Below are positions 49,036-57,852 of a DNA stretch of 64,000 bases, in pieces. The stretch's first letter is position 1. The number at the start of each line of letters is the position of its first letter. A program made the translations under genes and the position numbers. The notes under the pieces were generated by a model. That model was not told the DNA's origin and searched no databases. It was given only the letters and a program-made list of their open reading frames with translations. The DNA is taken from contig JAJDYE010000012.1 of the NCBI GenBank assembly GCA_022822905.1, positions 62,001 to 126,000 on the forward strand. Reading direction: 5' to 3'. This DNA is from Acidimicrobiia bacterium (lineage in GTDB: Bacteria > Actinomycetota > Acidimicrobiia > Acidimicrobiales > Bin134).

Positions 49036-49392
49036 TTGCTCGAGATCGACGTCGAAAATCTAGACACTCATACGGTGCTTCGCCCCAGTGGTGAGATCGA
49101 CGCCTACACCGTGGCCCAATTTCGGGAGCGGATCGGCGACTTGGCCCTTGAACCCCGCCTGCTCATCGACTTGGGGTCGGTCCCGTTCATGGACTCCGCT
49201 GGATTGGGGGCGCTGATCGGCGGCATCCGTCGGATCCGCGATTCCGACGGTGAGGTTGTAGTGGCCTGCGGTGAAGGGGCCTTGGCCCGGCTGCTGCATA
49301 CCACCGGCTTCGACCGGATTGTCCCCGTGGCTGAGACCCCTGAAGAAGCGCTGGCCTCACTGCTCAGCGACGAATCACCTGAGGCGTTGTAG
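49036..49392 (+). CDS. STAS domain protein (anti-sigma antagonist type)
   Basis: 118 residues. LLIDLGSVPFMDSAGLGALIGG has the conserved Ser, with DSAG rather than DSTG. The C-terminal half (LARLLHTTGFDRIVPVAET) is standard. The start is TTG 49036, supported by aaggggagg just upstream. No kinase gene adjoins it; the RsbW-like kinase at 34813 could be a partner. The NfeD gene follows 8 bases later. Confidence 0.82.
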   Translation: MLEIDVENLDTHTVLRPSGEIDAYTVAQFRERIGDLALEPRLLIDLGSVPFMDSAGLGALIGGIRRIRDSDGEVVVACGEGALARLLHTTGFDRIVPVAETPEEALASLLSDESPEAL

Positions 49393-49400
49393 ATCCAACA

Positions 49401-50807
49401 GTGCGAATCTCGCGGTTGAAGTTGGCTGCTGCCTGTCTCGTCGGAGGCGCAGTGTTGGTTCAGTTCGGCTCGACGGCCAGTGCGGCGGTTTCCAGCGATC
49501 CTGCTGATCCCGGCGTGGCCGTGGTAGTCGAGGTCACCGGCCTATTGGACCCGGTCATGGCCGAGCTCATTGAGAACACGGTGGCCGATGCTGCCGACGC
49601 GGGTGCCACACTTCTGGTCTTCAGGGTCGACAGCAACCGCTCGGTGGTTTCTGACGAGCGCCTGGAAAAACTGGCTGATGCCATTGCCACCTCGCCGGTG
49701 CCCATCGCGGTTTGGGTCGGCCCGAACGGTGCTTCTCTGGAAGGCAGAGTCGCCCAGCTCTTTGCCATTTCCGATGAGGTGGGCATCGCCCCCGGCACCA
49801 GCGTGGGAGATCTTGGCCCCCCGCTTCCGATGCTGGCCGACTATCCCGTCGCCTGGGCCGACCAAGACCTGATCCGAGACCAGAAACTCGGTTGGCGACA
49901 GCTCATCTCCGAGGGGGTGATCGCCTGTGAACCCCTCACCATCGATGATCTTCGAGATCGGTACAACGAGGCCGACATCCCCTTCGACCCCCAAACCGTG
50001 CGGGTTCCCCCCCAAGAAGAACAGTGCGTGGCACCGCTCATCGGCGACTTCCTGGTTGACCTCGACCATCTCGGCTTCGTGTCCAACTTGGTCAATGTGG
50101 ACGGCCAGCCTCGCCTGGAGCCGATTACCCAGGTTCAGTTCCGAGGTTTGTCGCTCGCCCACCAGTTGTTCCACACCGTGGCCAGTCCCCCGGTGGCCTA
50201 TCTGCTGCTGAGCATCGGCATGGGCCTGATGCTGTTCGAGTTCTTCACCGCGGGCATCGGAGTTGCCGGAGTGGTGGGCGCAGTGCTGTTCATCTTGGCC
50301 GGCTACGGACTCTCCGTGCTGCCCCACAACACTTGGGCATTGGCCCTGTTGGGGTTATCGATGGTGGCGTTCGGCATCGACATCCAAACCTCGGTTCCCC
50401 GGTTTTGGACCGGCGCTGGACTGGTCATGTTCGCGGCGGGAACATGGTGGCTCTACGACAGCGTGTCCATGTCGTGGATTCCCATGGTGGTGATGACCGG
50501 GGCGGTGGCGGTGGCCATGTTCTCGGGGATGCCGTCGATGGTGCGCACCCGCTTTTCAACGCCCACCATTGGCCGGGAATGGATGATCGGTGAACGGGGA
50601 GAGGTCGTCGAAGACGTCTCCCCCGACGGGGTGGTGCGAATTCGCGGTGCCCTGTGGCGGGCTCGAGCCAACCGGGCAACGCCGGTAACCGCTGGTGACG
50701 AGGTCAGAGTGGCTGAAATAGACGGTTTGTGGCTGGAAGTGGAGCCTTTGGAGGGCGCCGCTCGTGACTACCGAGAACCCCGCCGAAAGGACTCCGAGCC
50801 GTCCTGA
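49401..50807 (+). CDS. NfeD-family membrane protein with degenerate ClpP-like domain
   Basis: 468 residues. A signal peptide (LAAACLVGGAVLVQ) precedes a ClpP-like domain (VVEVTGLLDPVMAELIENTV to about 240), then four transmembrane helices and a C-terminal OB-fold (GERGEVVEDVSPDGVVRIRG). Long NfeD proteins are membrane proteases with a Ser-Lys dyad; here VGPNGASLEG lacks the usual AASAG and no clear Lys partner follows, so the protease may be inactive. These proteins usually work with a stomatin partner, not seen in the window. GTG start. Confidence 0.8.
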   Translation: MRISRLKLAAACLVGGAVLVQFGSTASAAVSSDPADPGVAVVVEVTGLLDPVMAELIENTVADAADAGATLLVFRVDSNRSVVSDERLEKLADAIATSPVPIAVWVGPNGASLEGRVAQLFAISDEVGIAPGTSVGDLGPPLPMLADYPVAWADQDLIRDQKLGWRQLISEGVIACEPLTIDDLRDRYNEADIPFDPQTVRVPPQEEQCVAPLIGDFLVDLDHLGFVSNLVNVDGQPRLEPITQVQFRGLSLAHQLFHTVASPPVAYLLLSIGMGLMLFEFFTAGIGVAGVVGAVLFILAGYGLSVLPHNTWALALLGLSMVAFGIDIQTSVPRFWTGAGLVMFAAGTWWLYDSVSMSWIPMVVMTGAVAVAMFSGMPSMVRTRFSTPTIGREWMIGERGEVVEDVSPDGVVRIRGALWRARANRATPVTAGDEVRVAEIDGLWLEVEPLEGAARDYREPRRKDSEPS

Positions 50808-50906
50808 AGCCCGAAAATCAGCCAAAAGTGATCTTCGATTGCTTTGTCCTCATCTTGTGCGCGGCCAACTTCGCCTATAAGGTCCGCCAAAAGGGGGTAG
50901 GCAAGA

Positions 50907-51170
50907 GTGAGCGCTGTTACCAGTGAGAGGGCCTGGCAAGTCAAGGCAGCCTGTCGTGGACCGCACGCGGCTGTGTTTTTCCCGCCCCCCTCTTTTGAGC
51001 GCAAAGAAGAGAAGCTCGAGCGGGAAGGTCGGGCGAAGGCCATCTGCGAGGAATGCAGTGTCATTGACGAATGTCGCGAATATGCCCTGGAAATTCGCGA
51101 GCAACACGGCATCTGGGGCGGCCTGAACGAGTTGGAGCGCCGGGAGATCCTCAACGGCCGCCGGAACTGA
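50907..51170 (+). CDS. WhiB-family Fe-S transcription regulator
   Basis: 87 residues. Four Cys at 16, 47, 50 and 56 bind a [4Fe-4S] cluster, and GIWGGLNELERR is the family's turn before the basic tail. WhiB proteins bind sigma factor and DNA and are confined to actinobacteria and their phages. GTG at 50907 with aaaaggggg upstream. A stand-alone gene between nfeD and the convergent selB. Confidence 0.92.
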   Translation: MSAVTSERAWQVKAACRGPHAAVFFPPPSFERKEEKLEREGRAKAICEECSVIDECREYALEIREQHGIWGGLNELERREILNGRRN

Positions 51171-51195
51171 TCACACCGTTGATCTGATCACATCC

Positions 51196-52914
51196 TCATA
51201 GGCGGGGGCCGGGGATTCTCACATCACCTCTTCGGCGGGTCACACCATGCCCGTCCATCCATGCCAGCAGCGGCAGGGCGTACTTGCGCGTGGTGGCCAA
51301 GCGTTCTCGCACTTCGGCCACCGTGACCCCGTCAGGCTGGGATGCCAACATCTCGGCCAGCACCGATTGAGCCTCCTGCACTGCTGCGGCGGCAAAGAAC
51401 ACCCCGTCTTGTTCCACGATCAAGCCTCGCTTCACCAACTCCCGCACTTCGCTTCGGTCCACGCCCACGGCTTCGGGGTCGGGCGGGGTGAACGGCGCCG
51501 CTTCCAGTGCCGCGGTGTACCGGTGATTCTCGAACGGGTCCGACTGGCCGACGAGGCGTACTCGGCCTCCCTCAGTCGCCACGTCCTCCATGAGACTGAG
51601 CGCCGCTCGATCTCGTTCATCCAATCCGGCGATGTCCAACCCGAGCGGACCAGCGTCTTTCACCGCTTTCCGAAGCCGAGTCAGCGCATCCTCCAGCACG
51701 GTCCCGCTCACCACCCACCGTTCGACATCGGGCTCTCGCCGCTGCCCGGTCAGCAGAGCCAGTTGATCAGCCTCTACCCATCCCCGCTCGGCCACCACTC
51801 GGTCAACAGACAGGTCGGGCTTGGCCTTCGAAGCAGGTAGCACCGGGTCGACATCGAGAACGGTGCCGCCCCCGATGGTCTCGGCCCGGCCGCTCTCCCG
51901 CAAGACGAAGCGGTCTCCGGGTAGAAGCGGCAGCCAGCGGGGGAGGTGCAACCGCACCAGTCCGGTTTCGCCCGGCGACAGCGCCTCAAGCCCGAGGATG
52001 CGCATTCGGGCCGGCAGCTCGCACGCGCCCACATAAACGGCGTGGGCCCCTCGGCGGGATACTTCGTGGTCCAGGGTGCTCAACACCGTCAAAGAAGCGT
52101 CGAACCGATTGGTGAGATGCCACTGTCCGGCCCGGACGAGTACATCGCCACGGGCGACCTCTTGGTGGCTGACGCCCGACAAGTTGACCGCCACCCGGTT
52201 GCCCGGACCGATTTTGGTGCGCTGGCTGTGGTGGCTCTGCAACGCCCGGATTCGCACCGCCGCGCCCTTGGGCCGAAGTTCCAATTCGTCGTCCACTCGG
52301 ATTTGCCCGCCGGTGAGGGTGCCAGTCACCACCGTGCCTGCCCCTCGGGCAGCGAACGCCCGATCCACCCACAGCCGGGGACGGCGCTGGTCGGCAGCCG
52401 CGGGGGTTCGATCCACCAAATCGTCCAACTCGGCGCGGAGCTCATCAATGCCCAAACCATCCACCACGTCGGTTTCCACCACCGGCGCACCGGCCAAGAA
52501 TGTGTCCTCGACTCGCTCTTCCACCTCCAAACGAGCCAGCTCGGCGATGTCGGGATCGCACAATCCCACCTTGGTCAGGGCAATCAATCCGTGCGACACC
52601 CCCAGCAGTTCCAGGATGCGGAGGTGCTCCTCCGACTGGGGCATCCACCCTTCGTTGGCCGCGATCACAAACAGGCAGGCATCCACTGCGCCCACCCCGG
52701 CCAGCATGTTGCGGATGAACCGCTCATGGCCGGGAACGTCGATGATCGATACCGACCGGCCCGAAGGCAGCGGCGCGGAGCCGAAGCCCAGGTCGATGGT
52801 CAACCCTCGAGCCTTCTCCTCGGCAAACCGGTCGGGGTCAACCCCGGTGAGCGCCTCCACCAGCGTGGACTTCCCGTGGTCCACATGGCCGGCGGTGGAG
52901 ATGGCGATGCTCAC
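51196..52914 (-). CDS. selB: selenocysteine-specific elongation factor SelB
   Basis: 572 residues. Translation GTPase motifs: GHVDHGKSTL, DVPGHERFI and the TKVG site. It has the EF-Tu-like domains and a C-terminal set of winged helices (residues 380-572, including GVTVAEVRERLATTRKYALPLL) that bind the SECIS hairpin. It carries Sec-tRNA to UGA codons. ATG 52914 overlaps the selA stop (ATGA). Confidence 0.92.
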   Translation of the reverse strand: MSIAISTAGHVDHGKSTLVEALTGVDPDRFAEEKARGLTIDLGFGSAPLPSGRSVSIIDVPGHERFIRNMLAGVGAVDACLFVIAANEGWMPQSEEHLRILELLGVSHGLIALTKVGLCDPDIAELARLEVEERVEDTFLAGAPVVETDVVDGLGIDELRAELDDLVDRTPAAADQRRPRLWVDRAFAARGAGTVVTGTLTGGQIRVDDELELRPKGAAVRIRALQSHHSQRTKIGPGNRVAVNLSGVSHQEVARGDVLVRAGQWHLTNRFDASLTVLSTLDHEVSRRGAHAVYVGACELPARMRILGLEALSPGETGLVRLHLPRWLPLLPGDRFVLRESGRAETIGGGTVLDVDPVLPASKAKPDLSVDRVVAERGWVEADQLALLTGQRREPDVERWVVSGTVLEDALTRLRKAVKDAGPLGLDIAGLDERDRAALSLMEDVATEGGRVRLVGQSDPFENHRYTAALEAAPFTPPDPEAVGVDRSEVRELVKRGLIVEQDGVFFAAAAVQEAQSVLAEMLASQPDGVTVAEVRERLATTRKYALPLLAWMDGHGVTRRRGDVRIPGPRL

Positions 52915-54182
52915 CCAAGGGCTTTCAGGGCGGCGATCACGTACTGGTCGTCGTCAGAAGCCACCGTCCTCAGGTCGAGCCAAGTGCGGTGGTCGCTCAC
53001 TCGGGCGATGATCGGGGGTGACCCGGCGCGCAGGAGAGCCGTGTGATCGCCGTCCAACACCACACCGAGCGAGTCGATCTCGGTGCCGGGAAGCGTCCCG
53101 CCGCCGGGCACTGATGCCATCTCGGCCACCTCGCCCGCCCCCGACTCGGCCACCACCGCGTGAGCCCGAGCCTCCAGCTCGGCGGTGGTCAGCGACGCCA
53201 TTCGCCAGAATTCGATGGCCTGTCCGTCTCGCCGCAGATAGGCCAAGGCCACCTGTTGGAGGGCGTTCAGCACCAGGCTTCCCGGTCGCAGCGCGCGGGC
53301 CAGGGGGTGTCGAGCGCATTGGCTCACCAGGTCGGCTCGCCCGGCGATGATCCCTGCTTGGGGACCGCCGAACAGCTTGTCGCCGGAAAAAACCACCAGC
53401 GCCGCCCCGTCGGCCAGGGTCTGGCGGGCCGCGGGCTCGCCGGCCAGCCACGCTGGGGGGCCGTCGGCCAGCCACGGGCAGGCGGCATCCACCAATCCCG
53501 ATCCGATGTCGGCCACTACCGGGACGGAGAGAGAGGCCATCTCGGCCACGGTCACATGTTCGGTGAACCCCACGATGCGGTAGTTCGACTGGTGCACCTT
53601 GAGAGCGAGCGCAGTGTCGTTGGCCGGATTCTCCACGGCCGATGCGAAGTCGGCCATGCGTGTGCGGTTGGTGGTGCCCACCTCCACAAGCCGCGCCCCC
53701 GACTGCTCCATGACCTCTGGAACCCGGAACCCGCCGCCGATCTCCACCAACTCGCCCCGCGACACCGCCGCTCCTCGTCCGGCGGCTAACGCGGCCAGCA
53801 CCAACAGCACTGCCGACGCCCCATTGTTCACCACGATGGCGTCGTCGGCGCCGCACAGCCGGGCGAGCAGCGCCGCGGCACGGGCGTGGCGGGATCCCCT
53901 TCGGCCCGAGGACAGATCCAGTTCCAGGTTGGTATAGGCCGCGTCGGCAGCGATGGCCAGCGGCGCCCGTCCCAGGTTGGTGTGCAGCAGGACCCCGGTG
54001 GCGTTCACCACCGGCTGAAGCAGCGACCGAGCCGCGGCGTGAGCGTGGGCACGGGCCCGCTCCTCCACCCCTTCTGTGTCGCCGTCGGCGATAGCCGCCC
54101 GGGCGGCGTCCACCAGCAGGGGATGGGGAAGCCCGGTGTCGGTCAAAGACCGGGCCAGGGCATCCACCGAAGGGGGTCTCAC
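52911..54182 (-). CDS. selA: L-seryl-tRNA(Sec) selenium transferase SelA
   Basis: 423 residues. VVNATGVLLHTNLGRAPL, KVHQSNYRIVGF and FSGDKLFGGPQAGII, with the PLP-binding Lys in the last, are SelA hallmarks. It converts Ser-tRNA(Sec) to Sec-tRNA(Sec) using selenophosphate. GTG start. With selB it forms the core of selenocysteine incorporation; selD, selC and a selenoprotein gene are not seen within the window. Confidence 0.93.
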   Translation of the reverse strand: MRPPSVDALARSLTDTGLPHPLLVDAARAAIADGDTEGVEERARAHAHAAARSLLQPVVNATGVLLHTNLGRAPLAIAADAAYTNLELDLSSGRRGSRHARAAALLARLCGADDAIVVNNGASAVLLVLAALAAGRGAAVSRGELVEIGGGFRVPEVMEQSGARLVEVGTTNRTRMADFASAVENPANDTALALKVHQSNYRIVGFTEHVTVAEMASLSVPVVADIGSGLVDAACPWLADGPPAWLAGEPAARQTLADGAALVVFSGDKLFGGPQAGIIAGRADLVSQCARHPLARALRPGSLVLNALQQVALAYLRRDGQAIEFWRMASLTTAELEARAHAVVAESGAGEVAEMASVPGGGTLPGTEIDSLGVVLDGDHTALLRAGSPPIIARVSDHRTWLDLRTVASDDDQYVIAALKALG

Positions 54183-54228
54183 GGGTCTCAGCGTATGGCG
54201 CTAGCGGTATGCCGTCATCTGTAGCCGG

Positions 54229-54657
54229 TCAATCCCCATCGGCCAGATCGGTGTCGTGGATGGTTCCCGGCCGAGTGCCCTCGGGACCGATGTAGGTCAC
54301 GCGATGGCGAAAACGGCGGATAATGAACGGGCGGATCGCCATTCGGGTGGGGGGGAACAACAAGAGCAGGCCCACCGCGTCGGTCACGAATCCAGGGGTG
54401 AGCATGAGTGCCCCAGCCAGCAGCACCAAGGCACCGTCCACCAACTCCCGGCCGGGCATCACGCCCTCGGCCAGCTTGCTCCTGACCCGCCAGAGCACCG
54501 CCAGCCCCTGGGCCTTCACCATCCACGCTCCCACCACGCTCACCACGATCAACAGGCCGATGGTCTCCAGCGTTCCGATGCTTCGGGCGGTCTCCACAAT
54601 CGCATACAGCTCCACCAGTGGCACCGCAATGAACAGGAGCACCAACCAGACGACCAC
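54229..54657 (-). CDS. FxsA family membrane protein
   Basis: 142 residues. LLFIAVPLVELYAIVETARSIG and WRVRSKLAEGVMPGRELVDGALVLLAGALML match FxsA, a small inner-membrane protein whose overproduction relieves F-plasmid exclusion of phage T7 in E. coli. Three to four helices and a basic cytoplasmic tail. GTG start; follows mrp by 21 bases on the same strand. Confidence 0.87.
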   Translation of the reverse strand: MVVWLVLLFIAVPLVELYAIVETARSIGTLETIGLLIVVSVVGAWMVKAQGLAVLWRVRSKLAEGVMPGRELVDGALVLLAGALMLTPGFVTDAVGLLLLFPPTRMAIRPFIIRRFRHRVTYIGPEGTRPGTIHDTDLADGD

Positions 54658-54678
54658 GGCGAGTTCCTTTGCTGAGTC

Positions 54679-55878
54679 CTACGACGAGACGATGTCGAGT
54701 TTGGCCAGGGCCTCTTCAGCGGCCTCGAAAATCCGAGCGGTACAAGAGGCCATATCCACGGGGGGGATCTCTTCCAACAGCCGATCGGCAATGGTTCGCA
54801 ACGCATCGCCCGCGGGACCAGGGGCGTCTTCCAGCACCACCGGCGCCCCCTCGTCCCCGCCGGGAGCCACGGCTCCGTCGATGGGCACCTGACCGAGCAG
54901 GGGCACACCGAGTTCGTCGGCGAGCTCTTGTCCGCCTCCTTGGCCGAATATCTCGTACGACGCCCCATCGGGAGTCACGAACGCGCTCATGTTCTCGATC
55001 ACCCCGGCGATCCGGAGATAGTTGGAACGCCCCATTGAGGCCACCCGGGTAGCCACTTTCTGGGCACTGCGAGCCGGGGTGGTCACCACCACCATCTCGG
55101 CTTGAGGGAGCATTTTGGCAATGCCCATCTGCACGTCGCCGGTGCCCGGCGGCATGTCGATCAACAGATAGTCCACCGGACCCCAGCGCACGTCCTCGAG
55201 AAAATGCTGGACCGCCCGGTTCAGAATGAGGCCCCGCCACATCAGAGCGGTCTCCTCCCGGTCGACAAGGAAGCCCATCGACACCACTTCCAAGGTGCCA
55301 TCGCCCACTTGTTTCTCATTGGGAACGATCTTCTTCTCGTCTTCCGCCCCCGCCAAACGGCCTTCCACTCCCAGCATTCGGGGCACCGAGTAGCCCCAGA
55401 TATCGGCGTCCATCACCCCGACCCGCATGCCTCTTCGGGCCAGTTCGGCAGCCAGATTCACTGTCACGGTGGATTTGCCCACCCCGCCTTTGCCCGATGC
55501 CACCATCACCACTTTGGCGGTGGGGGGCACTGCGGTGTCGGGAGCGTTCTGGGCCACGTTGAAGCGGGCTTTGGCCATGGCCGCGGCCTTCTCCTCCTGG
55601 GTCAGCTCGCTCCAGTGGATCTTGACCTTCTCCACCCCGGGCAACCCGCCTACCCGGCTGCGGACATCTCGCTGGATCTGGGCCCGCAGCGGGCATCCCG
55701 CGGTGGTGAGCGCCACCGTCACCTCGACGAGGCCGTCGGGATTGACCACCGCGCCTCGCGCCATGCCCAACTCAACGATGTCGCTGCCCAATTCAGGGTC
55801 GATAACCCCGCGCAGGACATTCATCACATCATCAATCGTCGGCAAAGCCGCGACTGCGCCGTCGCTCACCCTGGTCAT
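54679..55878 (-). CDS. mrp: Mrp/NBP35-family Fe-S carrier ATPase
   Basis: 399 residues. The N-terminal 90 form a DUF59/MIP18-like domain (VLRGVIDPELGSDIVELGM). ASGKGGVGKSTVTVNLA is the deviant Walker A, and DADIWGYSVPRMLG and LLIDMPPGTGD complete the NTPase. It carries Fe-S clusters to target proteins. ATG 55878 is chosen; much longer readings lie over the genes on the other strand. Divergent from the A-type carrier at 55954. Confidence 0.9.
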   Translation of the reverse strand: MTRVSDGAVAALPTIDDVMNVLRGVIDPELGSDIVELGMARGAVVNPDGLVEVTVALTTAGCPLRAQIQRDVRSRVGGLPGVEKVKIHWSELTQEEKAAAMAKARFNVAQNAPDTAVPPTAKVVMVASGKGGVGKSTVTVNLAAELARRGMRVGVMDADIWGYSVPRMLGVEGRLAGAEDEKKIVPNEKQVGDGTLEVVSMGFLVDREETALMWRGLILNRAVQHFLEDVRWGPVDYLLIDMPPGTGDVQMGIAKMLPQAEMVVVTTPARSAQKVATRVASMGRSNYLRIAGVIENMSAFVTPDGASYEIFGQGGGQELADELGVPLLGQVPIDGAVAPGGDEGAPVVLEDAPGPAGDALRTIADRLLEEIPPVDMASCTARIFEAAEEALAKLDIVSS

Positions 55879-55953
55879 GCTATCGGGTATGTAAGTTCCC
55901 CAAGCCTGCGGGTAGACTGAGTGTGCTTCGCAGCACCGAATAGGGAGAGTTTT

Positions 55954-56280
55954 GTGATCACGCTCACAGACACAGCAACCAGCAAGGTCGGAGACTTGGT
56001 TCGCCAGGAGCAGGCCGACGACGAAGAGCTGGCCCTGCGGGTGGCAGTTCGCCCTGGCGGTTGCTCTGGGTTCAGCTATGAGATGTACTTCGACGCCGAT
56101 GTCGGCGCTGAAGACCAAGAAGTTCTCTTCGGCGACGTCAAGGTAGTGGTCGACTCCTCCAGCGCAGCTCTGCTGGAAGGTGCGGTTCTCGACTACAAAG
56201 ACGGCCTGACCGACGCGGGGTTTTCCATCACCAACCCCAATGCCCAGCGCACCTGCGGCTGCGGCCAGAGCTTCAGCTAA
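55954..56280 (+). CDS. A-type Fe-S carrier (ErpA/IscA family)
   Basis: 108 residues. RPGGCSGFSYEMYFD holds the first Cys and TCGCGQSF the last two. It accepts and passes Fe-S clusters and pairs naturally with Mrp next door. GTG 55954 follows agggaga by 7 bases. The next gene, an Fe-S enzyme, begins 16 bases later and may be the client. Confidence 0.9.
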   Translation: MITLTDTATSKVGDLVRQEQADDEELALRVAVRPGGCSGFSYEMYFDADVGAEDQEVLFGDVKVVVDSSSAALLEGAVLDYKDGLTDAGFSITNPNAQRTCGCGQSFS

Positions 56281-56295
56281 CCCCCATCGCCGCGC

Positions 56296-57852
56296 ATGGC
56301 GGCCGCATTGGAATTCACCGTAGACGGCCGCCGAATCGAGGTACCCGACGACGGCGCTTCGCTCATGGAGGTGTTGCGCGACCGGCTTGGCATCCGCACG
56401 GTGAAAGACGGATGCAGCCCGCAAGGACAATGCGGTTGCTGCACCGTGTGGGTTGATGGGAAGCCTCGAGTGTCCTGCGTGACCCCCGCCCGCCGGGTGG
56501 CCGGCCGGGAGATCACCACGCTGGCCGGGCTGCCATCCGACACCTGCGCCGCTTGGGGGGAGGCGTTTTGCGCGGCCGGCGCCAGCCAATGCGGCTTCTG
56601 CACCCCTGGCATCATCATGCGCCTCGCCGGTCTGGATGCCCGACTGGACCAAGATCGCCCCCGCTCGTCTGCGGCCACCGCGCTCGCGGCCCATCTGTGC
56701 CGCTGCACGGGGTGGCAGACCATCTTGGAAGCGTGGGAGCACTTCGGCGCCGACGCCCCCGGCCGGGATTGGGCCGCGGCGGCACGGCGAGCCGAAATCG
56801 AGGGCGGCGTTGCCCAGGCCGTGGGGCCGGAGGTGGCCTTGGGGGAGGGCGGTTTTGCCGACGACACCGGGCCCAACGGGGCGCTGGTGGCGCTGTCCGA
56901 TGGCCGAGGCGGTTGGGTGCTGGGAGAGACAGTGGCTGAGGCCCGGGCCGCAGCGGGAAAGGTGCAGGGCCGACGCACGCCGACAGAGCGGCCTATGCCG
57001 TTGGAATTCCCTGAAGGCGACTGGGCAGTGCGCCTTCGGACCTCGTGGGTGGAGCCCGCCTATCTGGAAACCGACGCTTCGTGGTGTGCGCCCGGCGGCG
57101 AGCCGGCTAGTCCACTGGCCAACGGCGGCGCATTCGGCGCCAAGCTTGCGTCTCCGCTGCCGGAGGCGGCCCGCCGGTTGGCCGATGAGCACGGTCGTCC
57201 GGTGCGGGTGCTGTGGTCTCGTGAGGACTCCGTTCGGCACGGTCCCAAACGCCCGCCGGTGGCCATTGGGATCAACGCCGATGGCCAAGGGGTGGTTCGG
57301 GTAGTGCGCACACCGGGGGTGGTCGATGCCGTCGCGTCGGTTTCCTCTGCCCTGACGGTAGAAGAAGTAGACATCGCCGGACCTCCCACCTCGGTCGCCA
57401 TTCGGGGTGCAGGATGGGTTGAGGCCGCCGTAGCACTGAGTGCGTTGGGCGACGACTTTCAGACGATCACGTCTCCGGGCGGGGGCTCGGCCCGAGCCGA
57501 ATGGCATGGAGGCAGCCTGCGGATTCAGGTACACGGCGGCGACCCGCTGGATGAGGTCGTGCTGCGCTCCTATTGCATCGGCGCCGCGCATATGGCCTAT
57601 AGCTGGGTGACCTCCGAGGCGCTCACCGTCGGCCCCGACGGCGAGGTCCACGACCTCACTATCCGCTCTTTCGGCGTCGTGCCCGCATCTCGGATGCCCC
57701 CGGTGCAGGTGGAGATCGAGCTGTCAGACGGCCCGCCGGTCAACTGCTCCGACGCCGTGTTCGCCGCCGTGGCCGCAGCCACCTGGCGGGCCGCCGGCCA
57801 TCCCCCCGACTGGCCAACAGGTCGGCTGGATGCTCAGTCAGACTCTCCGTAG
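56296..57852 (+). CDS. two-[2Fe-2S] domain protein fused to a shortened xanthine dehydrogenase-type molybdopterin domain
   Basis: 518 residues. Residues 1-160 are the small subunit of the xanthine dehydrogenase family: DGCSPQGQCGCCTVWVDG for the first cluster and CGFCTPGIIM...CRCTGW for the second. Residues about 180-518 resemble parts of the molybdopterin subunit (PLANGGAFGAKLASPLPEAAR, RPVRVLWSREDSVRHGPKRPP), but the segment is about half the usual 700 or more residues. It may be a naturally condensed enzyme or an electron carrier. Its end overlaps glnE by 19 bases. Confidence 0.72.
   Translation: MAAALEFTVDGRRIEVPDDGASLMEVLRDRLGIRTVKDGCSPQGQCGCCTVWVDGKPRVSCVTPARRVAGREITTLAGLPSDTCAAWGEAFCAAGASQCGFCTPGIIMRLAGLDARLDQDRPRSSAATALAAHLCRCTGWQTILEAWEHFGADAPGRDWAAAARRAEIEGGVAQAVGPEVALGEGGFADDTGPNGALVALSDGRGGWVLGETVAEARAAAGKVQGRRTPTERPMPLEFPEGDWAVRLRTSWVEPAYLETDASWCAPGGEPASPLANGGAFGAKLASPLPEAARRLADEHGRPVRVLWSREDSVRHGPKRPPVAIGINADGQGVVRVVRTPGVVDAVASVSSALTVEEVDIAGPPTSVAIRGAGWVEAAVALSALGDDFQTITSPGGGSARAEWHGGSLRIQVHGGDPLDEVVLRSYCIGAAHMAYSWVTSEALTVGPDGEVHDLTIRSFGVVPASRMPPVQVEIELSDGPPVNCSDAVFAAVAAATWRAAGHPPDWPTGRLDAQSDSP

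Noticed and set aside
54183..54228. tRNA-Sec next to selA
   Set aside because: The spacer is too short and shows no long acceptor or extra arm.
54679..57651. Very long leftward frame continuing mrp across the genes at 55.9-57.6 kb
   Set aside because: Only the part after ATG 55878 is protein-like; the rest is the complement of two clear plus-strand genes.
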